Positions 1-9,903 of a DNA stretch of 22,707 nt are shown here, in pieces. Within the stretch, counting starts at the first letter, position 1; every line of letters starts with the position of its first letter. Under the pieces are notes generated by a model. It did not search any database, was not told the origin of the DNA, and saw only the letters and a program-made list of their open reading frames with translations. The position numbers were made by a program, and so were the translations under genes. The DNA lies in the NCBI GenBank assembly GCA_024220525.1, contig JAMYWO010000056.1, positions 129,109 to 151,815 on the forward strand, in the 5' to 3' direction. Source of the DNA: Cochliopodium minus. Its lineage: Eukaryota > Discosea > Himatismenida > Cochliopodiidae.

Positions 1-13
1 TTTATAATGGCAC

Positions 14-80
14 CCTGTTGCTCCCTGTTAACTATCTGTATTTTGAGTGAAAACAGGCTGTTTCCTATACGTTAGGGATA
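14..80 (+). repeat. Left arm of 67-bp inverted repeat
   Basis: This stretch is the reverse complement of 20845-20911 with a single mismatch (T at 35 where the partner predicts G). It is richer in G and C than its surroundings and contains the motif ACAGGCTGTTTCC. Similarity stops on the inner side after GGGATA and on the outer side after one more base, so both edges are sharp. It could be a terminal repeat of a roughly 20.9-kb unit, or two copies of a dispersed short element that happen to lie in opposite orientation. No transposase was recognised between the arms. Confidence 0.9.
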
Positions 81-358
81 TTCATATAAAAATAATCCAA
101 TTATTTGAGCCTCTGGGATTAAAAAATCCTTGACATATATACAAAATCTCCTTGAATTTAAGGATTTTTCTGTGCAAGATTATAATATTTTAAAAAAATG
201 CGCAAAAATATTAAAAAAAAATGAAATATATGTCATTTCTGTGATAATAAGTAAAAATAAAGGTAAAGAATCATCTTAAAGTATTCCATATCACATAATT
301 GATCCAATTTTAAATTCTTCCAAAAATTTCATTGTGTTAAAAATAAGTGTCTAAAAAA

Positions 359-387
359 AGGGATATAATTATCTAATTTATATCCCT
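359..387. repeat. Perfect 9-bp inverted repeat (hairpin)
   Basis: AGGGATATA at 359-367 and TATATCCCT at 379-387 are exact reverse complements around an 11-nt A/T loop. It lies about 190 bp upstream of the Sel1 gene start. A factor-binding site or a structured 5' leader are both possible; function is unknown. Confidence 0.6.
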
Positions 388-438
388 ATCCTTATGACAA
401 TAAATAGTAGCATAATAACTTTGGAAAGATAATGACAT

Positions 439-483
439 AAAATGGATAGGATGATTTATAGAATTTAAAATGGATAGGATGAT
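439..483. repeat. 17-bp direct repeat, two copies
   Basis: The unit AAAATGGATAGGATGAT occurs at 439-455 and again at 467-483, a 28-bp period. It lies in the 5' flank of the Sel1 gene. It may be simple duplication or a repeated binding site; there is nothing else to decide between them. Confidence 0.6.
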
Positions 484-579
484 AGATGGACAAAATAAGG
501 GATTTTTAGTGCCGAAAATACAAAAATAAAAAAAAATTTAAATTTATAACCATAAAATCAAAATAACCGAATAAAAATT

Positions 580-3386
580 ATGATCGAACAAAAAAGAAAG
601 TTAGAAGCAGGGTCTACTCAAGATGATAATAAAAGAATTAGAGAAAATGATGTTTGTCATTCCATCCAACTTGGATTAAGGAAATCCATTATTCTTTTAT
701 TTGGGATAGGACGAGGCAAAAATAAAGGAAAAGCAAAGATCATTTTAGATTCTTTGATGAATCAAATAAGAAAAGAAGATATCCTTTATGTTGGTAACAA
801 AAAAATTTTTCTGAAAAATTTTTTGCTGTATTAACTCAAATTTAAATCATCAAACCAAAAAGAAGGATCCAATGAATCTATGATCAAAGCTTCTCGAAAA
901 GGTAAGAAAAAAATGAAAATTTAGCCTAAATATTAAAATTATATTAAAATATTTTACAGAAATGTATTCCTTTTAACTTATTGGCATTTATATTTCGTTA
1001 TTTAGAAAATGAAGAAGAAAGTCTATTGAAAGCGATTAGGATATTCTTTAAATTCATGGAAGATCCAAAGGAGCCATTAGAATATTTCGAGGCATATGTT
1101 AAAACAAATAAAAAAAATAGTAGCAAAAAAGATCTAGTGGGATTTGCACTTTTTATGATAGGCCACATTTATGAGCAATCCAAATCTGATAAGTGCATCT
1201 ATTATAATTACTACCAAAAATCTATTAATTGTGGGAATTGTCTATCTATGTATGCTATGTCCAAAATCTTTCAGATGGATGACACTGAGAAATCATTTTC
1301 GTTTCTCAAAAAAGCTGCTGCTTCAAAATATATTGTGGCCATGTATTTTTTTTTTTTTTTTTTTTATTTTTATTTATTAATAATATTTTTCAATTTAATA
1401 ATTCTTGAGTTTTTGAAAATTATAAATTTTTTTCTTCAAAAAATGAAGGTACGATTTGATTAAGATCTATTCGGAGGAAAAAAAAGATGAAGCAATTCTT
1501 CTTTTGAAAGAATTTATGAAATTAGGATGTCATGAAACAGAGCAGCAACTCATTCTTCTGTTCAAGAGTAAAGATTCATCCACTTATCTAGAACTAATTC
1601 GCGAGTCTTACCATTTAGGAAACACACATTCTCTGGTTTGTGACATTTTTATTTTTATTTGTTTTCTTTAATAACATTCTTTTTTAAAAGCTTGATCTTG
1701 CACTAATTTACCAGAAAGGAGAGCTAGGGATTGTAAAAAATGTTCATAAAGCAATGGAATTATATGAAAAAGCAATCAAAAAATTCAATCATCCTATTGC
1801 AATGTAATAACAACAAAAAAATTGTTAAATTAAAATAAATAATTTGATTTTAGAAAAATAAAATAATTAATTTAATCATTTTTCTTCATTTCTTATATAT
1901 GGAAGGTACAACTTGGGTGTCATTTATTATAATGGTGATATTGATGTGACACCTAAGTTGGATGTGGCTATAGACTTGATTCACAAATCCTTCAACCTAG
2001 GAAATAAACAAGCAGCGAGTTTTTTGGTAATTACACTTTATTGTCACATTAACATTTACATTTTTTATTTTATTTTTCTAAAATCAAATTATTTATTTTA
2101 ATTTATAATCAAATTATTTCAAATTTATTAGGGATTTATTTACCACAAACAAGGTAACATCACCAAGGCAATAGAGTTTTATGAGAAATCTAATGACGTC
2201 CAATCCACGTAAATAAAACAAAAAATTTTAAAATTTGATATTTCATTTAAATAAAAAAACAAAATTATTTTTTTTTAAAACAAAATTATTTTTTTTTAAA
2301 AAAAAATTTCAAACAAAATTATTTTTTTTTTTAAAAAACTTTCCAACAAAATTATTTATAAAAAATTTAAAATACAAAAAATTCAGCCACAATCTTTCCC
2401 TGATCTTCTTCAAAGAGGGCAATATTGAACGAGGTCTATCTTATCTCCTGAAATCTGCCAATTTAAATTACACTCCCTCCCTCAACAAATTGGCTTATTA
2501 TTACAATCAGGGAGAAATTGTTCAAAAAGACTTGTTAAGGGCAGTTGAATTATTAGAAAAGGGGGAACAACTTGGAGATCCAATTTCTGTTGTAATTTTT
2601 TTTGTTCAAAAAAAAATAAAAAATAAAAAAAATAAAAAAATAAAATAAAAAAAATGAAAAATTTTTAATTTTTTTTTTTTTTCATTAGTTATTACTTGGA
2701 TCAATATTTCAACAACAAATGAATTTCGAAAAAGCGTACTATTACTTTTCCAAGGGAACAGAAATGGGAGATACAGCGGCGATGTTACATTTGTCCGATT
2801 TATACTCAAAGGGTAAAGGAGTCGAACTTGACTTCTGCAAATCCTTGCAACTTTTGGAAAAATCCGCAAATCTGGGAAATAAGAATGCTATTTATACGTA
2901 AGAGCTTTCTTCTAAAATTATATTTATTTAAAAATTTATTTTTCTTGATTTTCCTGAATTTTTAGTTTGGGTTTTGTGCACTATAAGGGACATCTTGGTC
3001 GAGAAAAGGACCTCAAAAAAGCCATCTCTTTTTTCGAGAGATTAAATGAGACACACTCCATCCTTGTTTTGGCAAACATCTACAATGAATTAAATATTTG
3101 CCAAGAATCTTCTTCTCGCTACTCCTTTCGGGCACTTGGTGAATGTGAGCCACAATACTTAGAAAAATACACCAATCTTTTGGTTACGAGTATTTCCACC
3201 AAAAAGGTTGTTTGGAAAAGAGAGTATCACAAGTTCTTTTCTTTCTCTTGTGATGTTAATAGCAATATCATTTGCTTTTTATGGTGCTTCAAACACAGAG
3301 CAGAAAGCAAAACTCGACTAAATTTTATGTCCCAAGGAATAACCTATTTGATAATCTCTTTTCTTTGCCATTTAGCTCAGTCATAA
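580..3386 (+). CDS. Sel1-repeat (TPR-like) protein, 10 exons
   Basis: Proposed exons are 580-793, 863-901, 1006-1342, 1449-1635, 1691-1803, 1906-2026, 2132-2208, 2387-2591, 2689-2897 and 2966-3386; together they give 641 in-frame codons including TAA. From about residue 90 the protein consists of repeated units with the Sel1 pattern, for example AAASKYIVAMYDL, KAIKKFNHPIAMYNLGVIYY, KSFNLGNKQAASFLGFIYH and KSANLGNKNAIYTLGFVHY. Several introns cut the repeat just before the LG-x-x-Y turn. Sel1 proteins are helical scaffolds, best known in ER-associated degradation and signalling. The N-terminal 80 residues are charged and unrecognised. Two places are uncertain. The exon 2/3 junction could use an acceptor at 957-959, but then the frame does not match. 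At the 3' end, a transmembrane-like tail lies in another frame from about 3206 to a stop at 3321. The Sel1 identity is firm, the two ends less so. Confidence 0.8.
2259..2357. repeat. Imperfect tandem repeat inside intron 7 of the Sel1 gene
   Basis: Four copies of a unit close to ACAAAATTATTTTTTTTAAA follow one another with variable spacers. They fill most of the intron between 2208 and 2387. This looks like slippage or duplication in intron sequence, with no coding role. Confidence 0.55.
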
Positions 3387-3536
3387 AGGGACTATTGTTT
3401 ATTTGTTTAATAATAAAAGTAATTTTTATAAATGGTTTATGCGGTGAAATAAATTCCAATTGAATCAATGGAATTTCCAAGATCTAAAAAATTATTCTCA
3501 TTTAAGTTTTGATTGTTTTCAAAAAATTTTAATAAT
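3387..3536. other. Tail-to-tail intergenic gap
   Basis: This 150-bp stretch separates the 3' ends of the plus-strand Sel1 gene and the minus-strand glycosyltransferase. If the Sel1 gene uses the alternative frame, its stop is at 3319-3321 and the gap is longer. AATAAA-like strings are present, but they are uninformative in this base composition. Confidence 0.5.
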
Positions 3537-4945
3537 TTAAAAATATTCATTCTCATAACTCTTATCAACTTGCGATAAGAAATTGGCCTGATTCAAATCG
3601 TCATAATAATGTTTGCCATAGATGGGGCTGTTAAGGTAATACCAGTAAATGATGCTGATGGAATTATCAATTCCGTTCTCATACTGAATGATCTCTTTGG
3701 CTTTTGCAGACTTTAAAAAAAATTCTTGGGTCTCCTCCACATGTTTAACGAGATCCTCGATCTTTATGGAGTTATAAGAGAAGAGATCTTCAATGACAAT
3801 GCTGGAGCCGATGTTCTCCATCATTTTGATGACGGAACGGTGTCTGTCAAAGACGGGGAAGAAGATCATAGGGATACCTTGGAGTAGGGAAAGTTTGGTC
3901 TCGTACAAATTTCCGTTTTGAACCACCAATTTACCTATTTAAAAAAAAAATTTTTTAATTTTAATTTTTAATTTATTTTTATTTTTAATTTTATTTTTAA
4001 TTTTAATTTATTTATTTTATTTTTTTTTTACTTTTTTCAATTGCATACTCCAAAATCATGAAATCAGAGACAAATTTGACATTTTCGGGAATCTCAACGA
4101 AAATCTCAGAAAGTCTCACATACTCGTTCTTAGAAAGCAAAATCAAACAATGGTGGTCCTTTAGTTCTGCCATCGCATAGCAGATTTCTCTCAAAAAATA
4201 GTTGTTGTGATAAGATGTCAAACTAAAAAAAAAGAAAACGAAAAAAAAAATTAATATTAAAAAATAAAATAAATATAATTAAAAAAATAATAAAAATAAT
4301 GAAAAAAATAAAAATGAAAAAAAAATTGTTCTTTTTATCAAAAAAATAAAAATGAAAAATAAAAAATTTGATAAAAAATAAAAAAATAAATAAAAATGAA
4401 AAAATAAAAAATTTAAATAGAAAATAAAAAAAAATTATAAATAAAAAATAAAAAATAAAATTAATAAAAAATAAAATGAAAACAATTTACTCGTGAAAAG
4501 AAAAGGTGATGAAGGTGGAATTGGGTTTATTGATGAAACTGAGAATGGTAGAGGGGATAGAGAAGGTGATGCTTTCTTCCACATCTCTCTTTTCATCAAT
4601 GACTTCCAAATCGTCTCTGCTCTCAAACAAAAAACCTTTACGAAAAAAAAAATAAAATTAATAAAATAAATAAAATATAAAATAAAAAGTAATAAAAAAT
4701 AAAAAATATAAATAAAAAATAAAAATAAAAAATAAATAAAAAATATAAATAAAAAATAAATAAAAAATAAAAAAATAAACATGAAAAAAATAAATAATAA
4801 ATAAAAATATAATAAAATAAAAAAATTACCTGTGACATGATTCCTACCTTGTGTTACGTTCTCGAGAACGTCGGATGATACGATTTGGGGAGAGAAAGGA
4901 AGAATGATGGGAACATTATATTTTTCCTTCAATTTTTCTGTTCCT
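3537..4945 (-). pseudogene. UGT-type glycosyltransferase, C-terminal half only
   Basis: Four exons read on the minus strand: 4945-4830, 4635-4491, 4222-4032 and 3934-3537 (TAA at 3539-3537), about 283 residues. In order they give a linker ending VTGFLFESRDD, then LSFINKPNSTFITFSF (the family's KPxxVYVSFGS strand), a helix like LREICYAMAELKDHHCLIL, the PENVKFVSDF segment, and LVVQNGNLYETKLSLLQGIP followed by FPVFDRHRS. The last part matches the donor-sugar signature (xTHGGxxSxxEAxxxGVPxxxxPxxxDQ) with the His replaced by Gln. This is the nucleotide-sugar half of a GT1 fold, resembling sterol or UDP-glucosyl transferases. The first visible exon starts at a splice acceptor, so earlier exons for the acceptor-binding domain are expected, but a plus-strand gene begins upstream instead. 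It may be a truncated gene or an assembly artefact. The changed His suggests weakened or altered catalysis. Confidence 0.75.
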
Positions 4946-5121
4946 CTGAAAAAAATCAAAAAAGAAATATAAATAAAATAAATTTAAATAAAAATTAATA
5001 AATAAAAAATAAATAAATATAAAAAATAAAAAATAAAAAATCAAAAAAGAAAAATAAAAAAATAAATTTAAATAAAAAATAAAAAATAAAAAATAAAAAA
5101 TAAAAAATATAAAATAAAATA

Positions 5122-5154
<33 letters not shown>

Positions 5155-5269
5155 ATAAATTAAACAAATATTCATAAATAAAAAATAAAAAAAAATGATA
5201 AAAAATAAATTGAACATAAATAAAATAATTATTTTTTAATTTAATTTTTTTATTTTATTTTTTTTAAAG
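4946..5269. other. A/T low-complexity junction between two 5'-truncated genes
   Basis: From 4949 to about 5215 the plus strand is almost pure AAATA-type repeats, that is T-rich on the minus strand like the glycosyltransferase introns. At about 5220 the skew flips to T-rich on the plus strand, like the introns of the plus-strand amidohydrolase. The flip probably marks the exact breakpoint where two intron remnants were joined. The long Phe/Ile/Leu frames here are translated intron sequence. Confidence 0.6.
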
Positions 5270-6421
5270 TAAATACTCACGCTATTGGAGATTTGGCCAA
5301 TTTCATCACTTTAAATTCTTATATCAACTATTTCAACAAAACCAACAGCACGGGCATTGAAAACAGGTAATTAAAGAATATTTTAATTTTTTAATTAATT
5401 TTTTAATATTTAAATTTTTTGATTTTAAAATTAAATTTTTTTAATTTTTAAATTCACATTAATTTTTAAATTCACATTAATTTTTGATTTATTTGATTTT
5501 TAAGATTTCGTATTGAACATGCACAAATCCTTCAACCATCTGACTTGCCTCGTTTTTCACAATATGGAATCATCCCTTCCATCCAACCTATTTTTGCGAC
5601 AGATGACATGAGATTCGCTTTAGAAAGGCATTTTTTAATTTTTATCTTTTAAATATTTTTTCAATATTTAAAATATTTTTTTATATCTTTAAAAATAAAT
5701 ATTTTTTCACTTACTTATTTTTTATTTTTAAAATTATTTTTATATTTTTATTTTTAAAATTTTTTTATATTTTTTTATATTAAAAAAAAGATTGGGAGAA
5801 GAGAGATTGAACACATCATATTTATTGAACTCATTTTTGCAAGAGTACAACAGCAGAGAAGAGAACATCGACTCCATCCCCTTCTCTTTCGGTTCTGACT
5901 TTCCTGTTTCCCTCCCCAATCCCCTCCTCTCCATCCATTCTGCTATTTCAAGACAAAACGAACAAGGACAACCTGAAGGCAAATTTTATTTTTATTTTAA
6001 AATTTTTTTTAAATTTTTTTAAAATTTTTTAAATTTTTTTCATTTTAATTTTTTTTAATTTTTTTTAAATAGGTGGTTGGTATCCTGAACAAAAGATAAC
6101 TGTCCAAGAAGCTTTGTTGGGGTACACTGCTTACCCTGCTTTTGCATCATTCCAATCTGCCTATGTTGGAAAAATTGCTGAAGGTAAAAAAAAAAACTTT
6201 AAATAATTTTCTTAAATTTTAATCTTTTTTTATTTTTTCTCATTTTTTTTTAAAAAAAAGGCATGTATGCTGATTTTGTAGTTTTATCTGAAGACATCAC
6301 TTTGTTTAATGATGAACCTCAAAACTTGCTTAACACTTTCGTTGTTGCTACCTTTTTAGGAGGTGATTGTGTTTACCACAATTCTTCTTTTGAAGGAAGC
6401 AAAATATTTTGTCCTAAATAA
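5270..6421 (+). pseudogene. Amidohydrolase-3 (YtcJ-like) C-terminal part, 5' truncated
   Basis: Five exons are read: 5270-5366, 5505-5627, 5791-5978, 6073-6183 and 6261-6421 (TAA), about 226 residues. The frame gives [45 protein letters not shown] and EGMYADFVVLSEDI. These are the C-terminal landmarks of YtcJ-type metal-dependent amidohydrolases. Two His (HAIGD, EHA) and the metal Asp (SDFP) are present. The N-terminal HxH and carboxylated-Lys segments are missing; the family is usually about 540 residues. The first exon begins at a splice acceptor (TTTAAAG at 5263-5269) in mid-codon, yet no upstream plus-strand exon exists before the oppositely oriented glycosyltransferase. Two introns start with GC rather than GT (AG|GC at 5628 and at 5979), and both are needed to keep the frame. 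As it stands the fragment cannot encode a working enzyme. Confidence 0.8.
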
Positions 6422-6677
6422 TAACTCAAAACAAGAAAACAACTTTTTTTTTTAAATAAAAAATTATCAATTAGTAAAATAAAATAAAAATTAATAAAAA
6501 TGATCAGAATTTTTAGTTTTCTTCACAAATTCCTCTTTTATTAATAATTTAAATAAGAAAAAATTAAATAATAAAAGAAGATAAAAGGAAATATTTCAAA
6601 CTTCTCTAATATTCATCATATCATAATTGACAATTATTGACAATAATTAAAATAAATAAAAAAATAAAAGAAATTTA
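6422..6677. other. Tail-to-tail intergenic gap
   Basis: This 256-bp AT-rich stretch separates the amidohydrolase (+) and methyltransferase (-) stop codons. Nothing else was recognised in it. Confidence 0.5.
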
Positions 6678-9141
6678 TTATAAATTGGAAAGTTTATTGG
6701 GAGTCCATAACCTAAAAGTAAAATCAACAATAGGAGTATCCAAGGTATTCACAGTAAAATTTGTTTTGTTGGCGATTTGTTGGACAACCTCATCGTGTAA
6801 ACCGAAATATCCAATTCCCATCCCATTATCTTTTTTTTCTGACCAGTTAGAAGTTGAAGATTGTAAACAAAAATGGTGTGACAAAGCATATTTGACTTTA
6901 TAAAATTAAAAAATAAAAAAATTAATAAAATTCCAAAAAAATCTTTTTAAAAAATTAAAAAAAATTTACAAGGAGGATTTAATTTTTTGAAATTTAAGTT
7001 TTCTTTGAACGTTTTTCGGGCAGGAGGGTCAATAGTCAAAATTATACCATCATCTCGAATATTATTTCTTAATGTCAAAAAAAAAATCTCAATAAATAAT
7101 AAATAAAAAATAAAAAATAAAAAATTAATAAAAAAATAATTTGGTAAAAAAATAAAAAATAAAAATAACAAATATTCAAAAATAAAAATAAAAAATTTTA
7201 ATAAAATAAAAAAAAAATAACAAATATTAAAAAATAAAAAATAAAAAATAAAAAAAATTTTAAACCTTAGTTGGTGAAAAACAGTAAAGGGATCAGACAT
7301 GTCATGCACAGAATCGCAAATGACAACTAAATCAAATTTAAAGGATGGAAAGAAAGAGGAAGAGATGAGATGAGGGAAAACATTAGTTAATTTCCTCTCT
7401 TTAATTTTCTCACTGAGTCTCAAAAGAGCGCATTGTGACACTTCCAACCCATGAAATTCACTTTTAGGAAACTTTTTTGCAAGATTTACTATTATTTTTA
7501 ATAAAAATTAATTTATTTCAAATTTTTTATTGATTTTAATTTTTATTGATTTTAATTATTTTTTTTTAATTTTAATTCAATTATTTTGATAAATTATTTT
7601 GATTTTGATAAATTCTATTTTTATTTTTAATTTTATTATTTTTTGTAACAAAAATCCAACATTAATTTTAATCTCAATTTTTAATTTTGTTTTTGGGTTT
7701 TTGTTATAATTTAATTTTATTATTTTTATTTTTACTTTAATATTAACAATAAAATCCGAGTTATATTTTATTATTTTTATTTCATTTTTCCTTAAAATAA
7801 TTTTTTTTTACATATTTGTTCTCCAGTTCCACATCCAACTACAAAGAAAAAAAAATTAATTTTATTTAATATTTAACATTTAATGTTTAAGGTAATATCA
7901 ATATAAAAATATTCAAAAAAAAAGTATTTATTTACCATCAGCTATTTTTTATCAAAAAAAAAAAAAAAATTAAAATTAAAAATAATCAAAAAATTTGTTT
8001 AAAATTAAAATCAAACAATTTTGTTTAAACGAAAGATTACCATAAACTGCACCTTTCTCTAATTTTTCTTTCCATCCTATTTTCTCTATTATTTTTGGAA
8101 CCAAAACTACATTCAAATACAACAATAGATCTCCCATCGCTACAAAAAAAAAGAAGAAAAAAAAACAAATAAATAAATAATATAAATAAAATATAATTAA
8201 ATAAAAATAAAAATGAAAAAGAAAAAATAAATTAAAAAAAAAAAAATGTCAAATTAAAATAACAAAAATAAAAAAAAATTTTCAATACAAATAAAAATGT
8301 CAAATAAAAAAGAAAAAAATAATTAATTAATAATAAAATAAAAATAATAAAATTTTATTACATTCAGCACCAACGTTACCTCCGTTGAGATCATAGGGAA
8401 TACCCACTCCTGTTTTCATTGCCTGTGATACGTTCTCGTTGTACTTTGACATTTCTGCCATTGCGTTTATCATCCCCTTCATGTATATCGTTGCTGGTTC
8501 TCCGTTTTCTTTCAAAAATAAAATAGGAGCCCTTCACAAGAAAAAAAAAATTAATCAAAAATTTCTTTAGAAATGATTTAAATTTATTTTTAATTTTAAA
8601 TTTTTATTAAAAATATTTAATTATATTATAAAAAATATTTAATTATATTATTATTTGCACGGTGGAATGACCATTCTTTCTTGAAAGAAAATCTTTCTGT
8701 ATCATTTCCAAGTTCTTCATAATCTAAAATCCCAAATCTGTTAAAAAAAAAAAAAAAGAGTAAAAATAAAATTTGTCTTTCCATCTTTCGTTTACCCCAC
8801 TTGTGAATATAACCTATTTATCATTCTAATGTTATTTTATAAAGGGAATTTCTTTTATTTCTTTCACCATTCTCTCAAATGTCTTTCATTTAATTTCAAT
8901 TTTTTGCTCAATTCATCACTAGTCATTGGACCATCTTTATGCAATCTCTCATAAAGATTATTCTTCAATCCTTTTATATCAAATCAATAAAATAATAATT
9001 TTTTGATTAATTTCATCGAAATCCACTAATTAAAAAAAAATGAAAATTGATTTTTTTTGATATACCAATTTGCATTTGAAGGATTTGGATAGATCCATCA
9101 CACCATTCAGAAATTTGTTTGATGGGAGATTTTTTGTCCAT
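6678..9141 (-). CDS. Rv2258c-type SAM-dependent methyltransferase, 11 exons
   Basis: Exons on the minus strand are 9141-9066, 8970-8868, 8813-8796, 8737-8672, 8531-8362, 8139-8041, 7941-7936, 7838-7812, 7488-7266, 7067-6970 and 6895-6678. They sum to 1104 nt, giving 367 residues plus TAA. Rv2258c-like proteins are about 350 residues, so this looks complete. Residues 27-66 form the N-terminal winged helix (YERLHKDGPMTSDELSKKL, then HLREWLY). Motif I, ADVGCGTGEQI, sits at residues 178-188, followed by FHGLEVSQ, the motif II-like FDLVVICDSVHDM, the DDGIILTID strand and a C-terminal domain ending FTFRLWTP. The substrate is unknown. The motif I coding sequence is spread over three exons, the middle one only 6 nt (7936-7941), and a second small exon (8796-8813) is 18 nt. 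The intron at 8671-8532 uses a GTCATT donor, the only choice that keeps the frame. The gene starts 70 bp downstream of the EF-hand stop on the same strand. Confidence 0.9.
7936..7941 (-). other. 6-nt microexon of the methyltransferase
   Basis: The six bases CTGATG (minus strand) lie between an acceptor AAATAG and a donor GTAAATA. They complete the Ala and Asp codons and begin the Val codon of ADVGCGTG, the SAM-binding loop. Without them the frame is kept but Ala-Asp, including a residue normally conserved in motif I, is lost. Confidence 0.85.
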
Positions 9142-9211
9142 TAAAAAATTTGTTAAATCGAAACAAACAATTTTTTTTTAATTTTCTTTTCTCATTTGCT
9201 ATTTTTTTTGA

Positions 9212-9664
9212 TCATTTGCTATCCAAGAAACCTATGATGGTGAGACTCTCGTTGAAATCGAGTTTTTTGTCGTTGTTCTTGTCAGAGATCAAGAAGAAAT
9301 CGTTGATGTCCTCCATTTTCACTACTTTGGCGTATCCTATCTTCTCAAGGAAACTCTTCAACTCTATTGGTGTTATAGTACCATTTTTATCAATATCTAT
9401 TTCATCTGTAAGAAATCAATAAGCATAAAAATTGGTTTTATTTGATTATAAAAGAAAGAGAATGATATTATAAAGGATTGTTGTATTTATTGATACTCAG
9501 TTTTAAAAATTACATCCAAAATTTTCTTACCAAATTTCGTTTTATAATCTTTCAAATTTTGTTTTGGTTATCAGTTGGGATCGAAATTAATTAATACTTT
9601 AAATCTTATCTCCCTTACCTCTGAGTTTTTCTTCTCCATATCTTTTTACTAATTCTGGATCCAT
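9212..9664 (-). CDS. Small EF-hand calcium-binding protein, 3 exons
   Basis: Exons 9664-9619, 9548-9531 and 9405-9212 sum to 258 nt, giving 85 residues. Two 12-residue EF loops are clear. Residues 25-36 are DIDKNGTITPIE, with Asp, Asp, Asn, Thr and Glu at ligand positions 1, 3, 5, 7 and 12. Residues 63-74 are DKNNDKKLDFNE, with Lys where position 6 usually has Gly. The helices before each loop are present (YKTKF and FFLIS). The middle exon is only 18 nt and supplies the helix in front of loop 1. The stop is TGA, whereas all other clear genes here use TAA. At this size it resembles a single-lobe calmodulin-like sensor; no target is suggested by the sequence. It lies directly upstream of the methyltransferase on the same strand and diverges from the Yip1 homologue. 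Confidence 0.85.
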
Positions 9665-9903
9665 CTTACAAATTTTATTTTTTAATTTAAAATATTCCTT
9701 CATATTGTTATCAAAACAATTGGTACTTTAGGAGATATTTAAATTATCAATCTTTCCAATAATAGAAGATTAAACAACTTTCTTTTCATTGTTGAATTTA
9801 CTCATTTTTTCAAAATAAAAAAAAAAGAAAGGATTATAAATCTCCTCTTCCTCTCAATACAGTATATATAATCGATAATTATCAACATCAGAATAGAATA
9901 GAA
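9665..9903. promoter_or_regulatory. Divergent promoter region, EF-hand (-) / Yip1 homologue (+)
   Basis: These 239 bp separate two divergent start codons and must contain both promoters unless leaders are spliced. A TATA-like string TATATATAATCG lies at about 9862-9873, 30-40 bp before the Yip1 homologue's ATG. Specificity is low in sequence this AT-rich. Confidence 0.4.

Larger units (their letters stand above)
81..579. other. Non-coding 5' flank of the Sel1-repeat gene
   Basis: I see no convincing coding frame here. The stretch holds a hairpin-forming sequence (359-387), a 17-bp direct repeat (439-455 and 467-483, period 28) and A/T runs. It presumably contains the promoter and 5' UTR of the gene that starts at 580, but no core promoter element can be picked out confidently in such AT-rich sequence. 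Confidence 0.5.

Noticed and set aside
4435-5167. Long minus-strand frames rich in Phe, Ile and Tyr that look like membrane proteins
   Set aside because: They are translations of A/T low-complexity introns between well-supported glycosyltransferase exons.
5270-5306. Minus-strand start codon at 5306 followed by a GT donor at 5281, which could act as a first exon of the glycosyltransferase
   Set aside because: It overlaps, antisense, the amidohydrolase exon encoding NTHAIGD, encodes only nine residues and does not supply the missing acceptor-binding domain.
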